From contig NZ_CP108143.1 of assembly GCF_036206005.1 (NCBI RefSeq), forward strand, positions 1,736,001-1,800,000: 64,000 bases of DNA, written 5' to 3'. Numbering within the stretch: the stretch's first letter is position 1; every line of letters begins with the position of its first letter. This document shows positions 58,219-64,000 of this stretch, piece by piece. Source of the DNA: Streptomyces sp. NBC_00178 (GTDB lineage: Bacteria > Actinomycetota > Actinomycetes > Streptomycetales > Streptomycetaceae). The position numbers and the translations under genes are program-made. The notes under the pieces were generated by a model that ran no database searches, was not told the origin of the DNA, and worked only from the letters and a program-made list of their open reading frames with translations.

Positions 58219-59441
58219 GACCGAAACCTAGCCGCCCGGGGCCCGCGCGGGCGAACCGGTCCCATCGTCCGGGAGGGTTCACGCAGACGGCGCGCGGCCA
58301 GTACGGCGACGCCCGCGCCGCACCCGAGAGCCGCGCACAGGGGCCAGAGCAGGGCGGGCGAGGCGGTGTACAGCGCGCCGCCGAGGGGCGGTGCGAGGAC
58401 CTGCCCGCTGATGGAGGCCCCGGCGTAGAGGCTCTGGAAGCGGCCCTGGGCCCGGTCGGGTGCCTGGTCGGCGACGTAGGCCGTGGCCGTCGTCTTGTAG
58501 AGGACCTCGCCCATCGTCAGGGACACCATCATCGTCACGGCGGACGGCGCTCCCGCCCCGGGTATCAGCAGCGCGTACCCGAGCCCCACGAGCAGGAGGC
58601 CGGTGCCGACGACGGTGAGGGGTGCCCGCCGGCGCAACAGGTGGGCGGCGGGGAGTTCGAGGCAGAGGATGACGCCTCCGTTGACGGCGATCAGCCATCC
58701 GTACAACTGGGTGCTGTGCCCGTGGTCGGCGAGGAAGACGGGGAGCGTGGAGTACTGCTGGCGGTAGACGAGGTCGACGCAGACGATCGCGGCGAGCAGT
58801 ACGAGCACCGCGGGGCGGGCCCGGAGTTCGCTCCACAGCCCGGGGGCCCGCGGGCCGTGCGCCGGGTGCGCGTGCTCGGTCCCCCGCGCGGGCAGGACGG
58901 CTGCGGCGTAGGCCGCGAAGAGCAGGGTGCCCAGACCGTCGGCCAGGAACAGCCAGTCGTAGGAGTACCGGCCGGCGACCAGGGCGCCGATCGGCGGTCC
59001 GACGACGAAGCCGCCGTTGGACGCGAACCGGGTGAGGGCGAAGCTCTGGCGGCGGGCGCCGGCCGGGACGGAGACCGCGACGAGTGCCGCGTTCGCCGCG
59101 CGGACGACCCCGGAGGCGTACTGCGCGAGGGGCAGCACCGCGTAGAGGGCCGGGAGGGGCAGCGCGGGGAGGACGACGAGTGCGGCGCCGCTCACGCAGG
59201 CTCCGGTCAGGAGCATCCGCCGGTGGCCGTACCGGTCGCCGAACCAGCCGCCGGTGAAGTTCCCCGCGACCAGGCCGACTCCGCCGACCCCGCTGATCAC
59301 CCCCGCCTCGGCGACGGACAGCCCCCGCGGCCCGGTGAGGTAGACGAAGAGATAGACGAAGGTGAAGCTGACGAGGGCGTTGAGGAAGACGCCGAACGCA
59401 AGGAGCCGTACGGTCCCCGGTACGTCGCGCAGCATGCCCAT
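58215..59441 (-). CDS. MFS transporter
   Basis: This 408-residue protein has about 12 membrane spans, the MFS motif A-like [18 protein letters not shown] between spans 2 and 3 and a second related loop, [23 protein letters not shown]. It resembles drug or metabolite exporters of the MFS-1 group. It is coupled to dapD by an ATGA overlap. Its start is divergent from the HxlR-PrxQ gene, with an inverted repeat between, so it may be under HxlR control. The substrate is unknown. Confidence 0.88.
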   Translation of the reverse strand: MGMLRDVPGTVRLLAFGVFLNALVSFTFVYLFVYLTGPRGLSVAEAGVISGVGGVGLVAGNFTGGWFGDRYGHRRMLLTGACVSGAALVVLPALPLPALYAVLPLAQYASGVVRAANAALVAVSVPAGARRQSFALTRFASNGGFVVGPPIGALVAGRYSYDWLFLADGLGTLLFAAYAAAVLPARGTEHAHPAHGPRAPGLWSELRARPAVLVLLAAIVCVDLVYRQQYSTLPVFLADHGHSTQLYGWLIAVNGGVILCLELPAAHLLRRRAPLTVVGTGLLLVGLGYALLIPGAGAPSAVTMMVSLTMGEVLYKTTATAYVADQAPDRAQGRFQSLYAGASISGQVLAPPLGGALYTASPALLWPLCAALGCGAGVAVLAARRLREPSRTMGPVRPRGPRAARFRS

Positions 59442-59461
59442 CCCGTGCCCCCCGGCAGCGA

Positions 59462-59476
59462 GTTCCTTTTGGGAAC
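59462..59476. promoter_or_regulatory. Operator candidate between MFS and hxlR-prxQ genes
   Basis: gttcc-ttttg-ggaac is a perfect 5-bp inverted repeat in the 89-bp divergent promoter region. The size and position suit an HxlR dimer site. Confidence 0.55.
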
Positions 59477-59530
59477 GGACTATGGCAGTGTCACTCCCCG
59501 CAGGTCAACCGAGAAGAAGGGCGGACTCCC

Positions 59531-60409
59531 GTGCCGCAGCGCACCAGCCTGACCGACGCCGACTGCGCGATCGCCCAGGCGCTCGACGTCGTGGGCGACT
59601 GGTGGACCCTGCTGATCGTGCGCGACGCCGCGCGCGGCGTGCACCGCTTCGACGCGCTCCAGCGGGAACTGGGCGTGTCACGCAAGGTGCTGACCGAGCG
59701 GCTGCGCCTGCTGACGGATGCCGGCGTGTTGTCCCGGCAGCCCTACCAGGACCGCCCGGTCCGCCATGAATACCGGCTGACCCCGCGCGGTCGCGCCCTG
59801 CTGCCGGTGCTGATCGCACTCCAGGACTGGGGCGACGCCTGGGTGCTGGGCGAGGGGGAGACGATGGCGACGGCCGAGCAGGACTCCGGCGAGGCGGCGC
59901 GCGTGCGGGCTCTGGTGGGCACCCGGCTGCCCGCGCTCGAACTGCTCGACGACCGGGGCGCGTCGCGCGATCCCGTCGCCGCCACCCCGTACACCGTCCT
60001 GTACTGCTTTCCGAGCGCGTACGCCCGGCGGGACGCCTATCCCCCGGGGTGGGGCGGGATTCCGGGGGCGAGCGGCTGCACCCTGGAGTCGTGCACCTAC
60101 CGCGACCAGCTGGCCGACTTCACCGCGGCGGGGGCGACGGTGCACGGCGTGTCCACCCAGCGCCCCGACGAGCAGCGGGCGTTCGCGGAGAAGGAGGGGC
60201 TGCGTTTCCCGCTGCTCTCCGACGCCGGGATGGAGCTGACGGCGGCGTTGCGGCTCCCGACGTTCCGCGTGGCGGGCGTGAGCCGTCTGAAGCGGCTGAC
60301 GCTGGTCGTGGACCGGGACCGCACCGTCGTCGAGGCGCTCTACCCGATCACCGACATCGAACAGAGCGTGCGGACCGCGCTGGAGGCGGTACGGCGGGGC
60401 TCCGCCTGA
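59531..60409 (+). CDS. HxlR-type regulator fused to a PrxQ/BCP-like peroxiredoxin
   Basis: This 292-residue protein starts with GTG. Residues 1 to about 110 are an HxlR winged helix with the conserved Cys12 (DADCAIAQALDVVGDWW) and RFDALQRELGVSRKVLTERL. Residues about 125-285 are a peroxiredoxin of the PrxQ/BCP kind: GASGCTLESCTYRDQ holds the peroxidatic Cys183 and the likely resolving Cys188, five residues apart. It may be a redox sensor that reads peroxides directly and controls the divergent MFS gene. The ends of both domains look intact. Confidence 0.88.
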   Translation: MPQRTSLTDADCAIAQALDVVGDWWTLLIVRDAARGVHRFDALQRELGVSRKVLTERLRLLTDAGVLSRQPYQDRPVRHEYRLTPRGRALLPVLIALQDWGDAWVLGEGETMATAEQDSGEAARVRALVGTRLPALELLDDRGASRDPVAATPYTVLYCFPSAYARRDAYPPGWGGIPGASGCTLESCTYRDQLADFTAAGATVHGVSTQRPDEQRAFAEKEGLRFPLLSDAGMELTAALRLPTFRVAGVSRLKRLTLVVDRDRTVVEALYPITDIEQSVRTALEAVRRGSA

Positions 60410-60416
60410 GCGCCGC

Positions 60417-60968
60417 TCAGCGGCCGGGCGCCCCGGCGGCGACCCGCGACAGCATCTCCCTGGTGTACGCCGCGTCGAAGTCGCCCCCGGTGAGCAGGAC
60501 CTGGAGGCTGATGCCGTCGAGCAGGGCGACGAGCGCCCGCGCGGTGGCGTCGTCGGTGCGCCGGGCGACGACCTCGGCGAGTCCGTCGGCCCACTCCGCG
60601 GCGACCGGCCGCAGTGCGGGCCGGCGCAGGGCGGCGAGGTAGAGCTCGTACTCCAGCTCCATCGGTCCGCGCCCGCCCGCGAACCACTCCTCCAGCAGCC
60701 GTGTCAGCTCGTCGGCGAGCGGGACCTCCGGGTCGCGGAGGTACGCGCTCTCGCGCACGGTCCGGGCGAAGTTCTCGTTGCACCGGCGCAGGGCCGCCAC
60801 CAGCAGCTCGTCGAGCGAGGCGAAGTGATAGGTCGTCGAGCCCAGCGGCACGTCGGCCTCGGCCGCGACCGTGCGGTGGCTGAGCCCCGCGATGCCGCGG
60901 GCCGCGACGACGCGGATGGCTGCCTCGATGATGCGCTCGCGCCGCTCGGGGTCGTACCGGCGGGCCAT
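60417..60968 (-). CDS. TetR-family regulator
   Basis: This 183-residue protein has an N-terminal TetR helix-turn-helix (RIIEAAIRVVAARGIAGLSHRTVAAEADVPLGSTTYHF as landmark, residues about 11-48) and a helical ligand domain with ELYLAALRRPALRPVAAEW. The ATG overlaps the stop of the SMR exporter gene by one base (TGATG), so the two are one operon. It should repress this operon through the palindromes upstream of the SMR gene. Confidence 0.92.
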   Translation of the reverse strand: MARRYDPERRERIIEAAIRVVAARGIAGLSHRTVAAEADVPLGSTTYHFASLDELLVAALRRCNENFARTVRESAYLRDPEVPLADELTRLLEEWFAGGRGPMELEYELYLAALRRPALRPVAAEWADGLAEVVARRTDDATARALVALLDGISLQVLLTGGDFDAAYTREMLSRVAAGAPGR

Positions 60969-61288
60969 CAGTGCGCCCCTCCGAGATTGAGGACCACGAC
61001 CCCCGCGATCACCAGCGCGATGCCCGCCAGTTTGAGGAGGCTCGCGGACTCGCCCATCCAGAGGATGCCGATGAGGGCGATCACCGCGGTGCCCGTGCCC
61101 GCCCAGATGGCATAGGCGGTGCCGATGGACAGGGTCTTGAGCGTCTGGGCGAGCAGGGCGAAGGCCAGCACGTATCCCACGACCGTCACGAGCGAGGGCC
61201 AGAGGCGGGTGAAGCCCTCGCTGTACTTCATGGCCGTCGTCCCGGCCACCTCCGCCGCGATGGCCGCGGCCAGCAGTCCGTATCCCAT
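60968..61288 (-). CDS. SMR-family multidrug efflux protein
   Basis: This 106-residue protein has four membrane spans and the SMR essential Glu at residue 13 (AAAIAAEVAGTTAMKYSEGF). Other SMR marks are TLSIGTAYAIWAGTGTAVI and GILWMGE. It exports cationic compounds such as quaternary ammonium or guanidinium-type molecules using protons, working as a dimer. It is first in the operon with tetR and starts 10 bp from the first of two overlapping palindromes. Confidence 0.93.
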   Translation of the reverse strand: MGYGLLAAAIAAEVAGTTAMKYSEGFTRLWPSLVTVVGYVLAFALLAQTLKTLSIGTAYAIWAGTGTAVIALIGILWMGESASLLKLAGIALVIAGVVVLNLGGAH

Positions 61289-61297
61289 GCGTACCAG

Positions 61298-61329
61298 CGT
61301 ACACAACGTTGCGTACGGCCGTACGCAAC
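61298..61329. promoter_or_regulatory. Overlapping palindromes, TetR operator candidates
   Basis: The stretch 61308-61329 is a perfect 22-bp palindrome with half-site gttgcgtacgg. The stretch 61298-61317 (cgtacacaacgttgcgtacg) is a 20-bp palindrome with one mismatched pair. They overlap by 10 bp just upstream of the SMR start. Confidence 0.8.
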
Positions 61330-61448
61330 TCCCGCACACCCCTGCGGTGACCGGCTGGGACGGGTTTCCCCGACACCCCGGGACGCTACGGTGTCCGCAC
61401 CGGTACGACCGGATGATGATCGGACCACGACAACACAACGGAGTAGCA

Positions 61449-62657
61449 GTGGCGCAGGACGCAGGGTGGGGCGGCGGCGCATACGGGGGCGCACCGTACG
61501 GCGGAAGTCCGTACGGGGGACCTCCGGGATGGGGCGGCTGGGTGCCGCCACCGAAGCCGGGGGTGATACCGCTCGCCCCTCTGAAGCTGGGGGACGTCCT
61601 GAACGGGGCGTTCTCGACGATGGGCAGGTACTGGAAGCAACTGTTCGGCATGGCGGGCGCGTTGTACGGGGGCGCGGCGCTGGTGATGGCGGCGGCGGTG
61701 GCGGTGGCCTACTCGGCCGTCTCGAACCACGTCGACGAACTGGTCTCGCTCGGCTACGGGGAGGACCCCGCGTCGGCGGACGTCGTGCCGCTGCTGATCG
61801 CGGGCGGTGTCCTGGTGCTGCTGGGCATCGTGGTCATGTCGGTGGTCTCGGGTCTGATGTACGCGGCGGTGCCCGCTGTGCTCCAGGAGGCGGTCCTCGG
61901 CCGCCCCGTCGTGTTCGCGACGGTGTGGCGCCGGGCCTGGGCCCACGTCGCACCGGTGATCGGCGCGCTGGTGCTCACGGCCCTGATCGTGATCGTGCCG
62001 ATGGTGCTGATCGCGGTCGCCTTCATCGGGGTGATCATCAGCCTGGTCGCCATGGACGGCGGCGGCAGCGGCGGGTCCGCCACGGCTATCACGCTGGGCG
62101 TCATCGGCGCCCTGGCGACCGGTCCGGTGGCCACCTGGCTCTGGATAAAGTTCTGTCTGGCGCCCGCGGTCGTGGTCTTCGAGGGGCAGCGTCCCGTCGC
62201 CGCGCTGCGCCGCTCCTCCCAGCTGGTCCACGGTGACTGGTGGCGGATCTTCGGCATCACACTCCTGGCCGCCCTGATGGCGTCCGCGGCCGGCTACATG
62301 ATCCAGATGCCGTTCTCCGTCCTGGGCGTCTTCCCCGGCATGATCGGCACCGCGTCGCTGGACGACGACCCGAGCGCGACGGCGGTGATCATCGCTGTGA
62401 GCGGCTACCTGGTCGCGACGCTGCTCGGCCAACTGGTCAGCCAGATCATCTCGACGACGTTCCCGCAGTTGGTGACCGGCCTGCTGTACGTCGACCGGCG
62501 CATGCGGACGGAGGACCTCGGCCCGGTCCTCGCCCAGGCCGCCGGAGCCCAGGCCGCCGGAGCCCGAGCAACCGGAGCCACGCCGCCGCCGCCCCCACCC
62601 CACGCGGGCGACGCCCCGCCGCCCCCGCCCCACCCGGGTGGCGCCCCGCAGGAGTGA
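61449..62657 (+). CDS. Multispan membrane protein with Gly- and Pro-rich ends
   Basis: The GTG at 61449 has GGAG five bases upstream; 402 residues. The N-terminus is Gly/Tyr/Pro-rich (GGAYGGAPYGGSPYGGPP), then PGVIPLAPLKLGDVLNGAF leads into about six membrane spans. WRRAWAHVAPVIGALVL, RSSQLVHGDWWRIFGITLL and VTGLLYVDRRMRTEDL resemble the membrane domain of glycerophosphodiester-phosphodiesterase-like (GDPD membrane) proteins of actinobacteria. The C-terminus is a soluble Ala/Gly/Pro repeat tail. No catalytic domain is present; its role is unknown. Confidence 0.8.
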   Translation: MAQDAGWGGGAYGGAPYGGSPYGGPPGWGGWVPPPKPGVIPLAPLKLGDVLNGAFSTMGRYWKQLFGMAGALYGGAALVMAAAVAVAYSAVSNHVDELVSLGYGEDPASADVVPLLIAGGVLVLLGIVVMSVVSGLMYAAVPAVLQEAVLGRPVVFATVWRRAWAHVAPVIGALVLTALIVIVPMVLIAVAFIGVIISLVAMDGGGSGGSATAITLGVIGALATGPVATWLWIKFCLAPAVVVFEGQRPVAALRRSSQLVHGDWWRIFGITLLAALMASAAGYMIQMPFSVLGVFPGMIGTASLDDDPSATAVIIAVSGYLVATLLGQLVSQIISTTFPQLVTGLLYVDRRMRTEDLGPVLAQAAGAQAAGARATGATPPPPPPHAGDAPPPPPHPGGAPQE

Positions 62658-62661
62658 CCTG

Positions 62662-62710
62662 CCGCCCGAGGCCCCGCCCCGCGTCCGTCGCGGGGCGCGG
62701 CCTCGGGCGG
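62662..62710. terminator. Bidirectional terminator between convergent genes
   Basis: ccgcccgaggcc (62662-62673) pairs with ggcctcgggcgg (62699-62710), and inner arms ccccgcg (62677-62683) and cgcgggg (62689-62695) pair around a tccgt loop. The structure fills the gap between the membrane protein and VOC genes. Confidence 0.9.
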
Positions 62711-63076
62711 TCAGTCCAGCAGCGTCTTCTTCGGCCGGAGCACGCAGAACTCGTTGCCCTCGGGATCCGCCAGCACCACCCACGTGACGTCGTCGCCCTG
62801 ACCGACGTCCAGCCGCCGGGCTCCGAGCGCGATGATGCGCTCGACCTCGGTGGCCAGGTCGTCGGGGGAAAGGTCGATGTGCAGCCGGTTCTTGACGGTC
62901 TTCCCCTCGGGCACGGGGACGAAGCACATACCGGGCAGAGCCGTCTCGTCGGCCCCGATGACGATCTCGCCCTCGTCCTCGAAGAGGATCCGCCAGTCCA
63001 GCACCCCGCACCAGAAGCGGGCGAGGGACGGCAGGTCGTGGGTGTCGACGGTGAGTTGGTACAAGCGAACGGCCAT
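62711..63076 (-). CDS. VOC (glyoxalase/bleomycin-resistance-like) family protein
   Basis: The ATG at 63076 gives 121 residues, a single VOC domain of typical length: VRLYQLTVDTHDLPSLARFW at the start, GKTVKNRLHIDLSPDDL and TWVVLADPEGNEFCVLRP at the end. Members bind metals or small molecules and include glyoxalases, dioxygenases and antibiotic-binding proteins; no specific activity can be inferred. It is similar in layout to the VOC part of the fusion protein at 10.8 kb. Confidence 0.82.
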   Translation of the reverse strand: MAVRLYQLTVDTHDLPSLARFWCGVLDWRILFEDEGEIVIGADETALPGMCFVPVPEGKTVKNRLHIDLSPDDLATEVERIIALGARRLDVGQGDDVTWVVLADPEGNEFCVLRPKKTLLD

Positions 63077-63169
63077 GCCCGCCAGTCTGCTGGGGGTTCC
63101 CCCGGCTCGCAAGAGATGGGGGCGGGCACGGCCGCTGTCCTGCAACACCGCGCGAGCGGGATCAGCCGG

Positions 63170-64000
63170 TCAGTTCCCCACGCCGAACCAGGTGGCGCGG
63201 GACTTCTTCCACTCGGCGTGGTCCAGGTCCTTGGCCTCCGTGCCGTCCCCGTACAGGTCCGCGGCGCCCGCGTCCGTGATCACCTGCGCCCGCGCACCCG
63301 CGACCGTCAGGTCCGGCACCGAGACGACGGCCTCCCAGCCGCCCGGGTCGGTGGTGGGCAGCGCCGCCCGCCGGACCGGTGCGTGGCCCGCGACGCCGTC
63401 CCAGCTGTAGAGGGCGTACGGGTCGGAGTTGTCGTCCGCCTCCCAGGAGCCGGCCACGATCAGGTACTGGTCGGCGGCGTTCTTCCGGATGTCGCGGATG
63501 GTCAGTCCGCCGAGGTCCAGCTCGATCGGCGTGCCGAAGACGGCCTTCGCGCCGCTCCCGGTCACCTTGTCGAAGTTGGTCACGGGCACGATCAGGGCCT
63601 TGCCGCCGGACTTCGGCGGGACGAGCGGTGCGCGGAAGCCGATGTACGCCGTGGTCGTCGACCCGGGCGCGAACTCCAGCCCCTCCACGTTGAATCCGTC
63701 GATCTGCTTCGGCGCCTCGCCATCCTCGGTGCCCGCCGCGAAGCCGAACCGGTCGCCGTTGGCCTCGTCCCAGGCCACGAGGTCGTCGCGCAGCTTCTTG
63801 TACGACCGGCCGACCGTCAGCTGCGTCGAGGCGCCGGAGCCGGTGACCGTGGTGGTGAAGACGGTGTTGCGGTCGGCCTTGTACTCGCCGTCCTTGTTGT
63901 TGCCGAGCGAGCCGGTCCAGTAGACGGTGTTGCCGACCCGGGCCGCGCCCTCGATGTCGATCTCCTTGCTCACCCCGAGCTTCGACGCGACGTCCCAGGT
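63170..64000 (-). CDS. DUF3616-type protein, 5' end outside the window
   Basis: The frame stays open to the right edge (codons for TWDVASKLGVSKE read in from base 64000), so the start and any signal peptide are missing; 276 residues are visible. Landmarks matching DUF3616 are DIEGAARVGNTVYWTGSLGNNKDGE, FNVEGLEFAPGSTTTAYIGFRAPL, GKALIVPVTN and ELDLGGLTIRDIRKN. This is a beta-propeller-like domain of unknown function often found in secreted proteins of actinobacteria. Confidence 0.8.
   Translation of the reverse strand, partial: TWDVASKLGVSKEIDIEGAARVGNTVYWTGSLGNNKDGEYKADRNTVFTTTVTGSGASTQLTVGRSYKKLRDDLVAWDEANGDRFGFAAGTEDGEAPKQIDGFNVEGLEFAPGSTTTAYIGFRAPLVPPKSGGKALIVPVTNFDKVTGSGAKAVFGTPIELDLGGLTIRDIRKNAADQYLIVAGSWEADDNSDPYALYSWDGVAGHAPVRRAALPTTDPGGWEAVVSVPDLTVAGARAQVITDAGAADLYGDGTEAKDLDHAEWKKSRATWFGVGN

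Overview
The window is high-GC actinobacterial DNA, very probably from a Streptomyces chromosome. Reasons: codons strongly biased to G/C in third position, many GTG starts, ATGA/GTGA gene overlaps, a WhiJ/AbaA-type regulatory trio (ATPase, XRE-DUF5753, DUF397), an LAETG-anchored surface protein, an ectABCD cluster and TerD-family proteins. No tRNA, rRNA, CRISPR array or insertion sequence was recognised. Both ends cut genes: cobB lacks its 5' end on the left, and a DUF3616-type gene runs off the right edge.

Layout. 0-3.3 kb: end of a cobalamin locus (cobB 3' end, ZIP metal permease, CbiG/CobE-CobC fusion). 3.3-7.1 kb: LAETG surface protein, amidohydrolase, class V aminotransferase. 7.1-10.75 kb: ectABCD for ectoine and 5-hydroxyectoine, with an AT-rich promoter region and a 17-bp perfect terminator hairpin. 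10.8-16.9 kb: small metabolic and regulatory genes, including an Old Yellow Enzyme/MarR divergent pair with twin operators, a DsbA-like oxidoreductase and a DinB protein. 16.9-22.5 kb: an accessory-looking segment with the ATPase/XRE/DUF397 trio, a VWA protein and a convergent coiled-coil/Mrr-nuclease/TerD fusion.

22.5-46.7 kb is dominated by plant polysaccharide and sugar-acid catabolism, interrupted by a GNAT protein, a class B PBP, an NCS2 purine permease and an ECF sigma factor (25.6-30.0 kb). It includes a ketoglutarate-semialdehyde dehydrogenase with its IclR regulator, an alpha/beta-hydrolase, a secreted PL1 pectate lyase, a CUT1 sugar importer without its own ATPase, GH43, a PmoA-like protein, a Gfo/Idh/MocA oxidoreductase, an IlvD/Edd aldonate dehydratase, two DHDPS-superfamily dehydratases (one with KdgD motifs), a FadR-type GntR regulator, an unknown conserved-looking protein coupled to kdgD, and a divergent uronate dehydrogenase. 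Read together, secreted enzymes cut pectin or arabinan, the importer takes up oligomers, and sugar acids are converted through 2,5-dioxopentanoate to 2-oxoglutarate. The dehydrogenase for the last step sits about 15 kb from the importer operon.

46.7-64 kb: a secreted PA14/FnIII-like protein, a double-TerD protein, a stand-alone UvrD-Tudor-like protein, a PhoX phosphatase with a His-rich segment, unknown proteins, dapA and dapD (convergent with overlapping stops), an MFS exporter coupled to dapD, an HxlR-PrxQ fusion, a TetR/SMR efflux operon under overlapping palindromes, a proline-rich membrane protein and a VOC protein. Candidate operators were found by eye at many divergent promoters and are listed separately. 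Assignments rest on motif recognition only; no database search was run.
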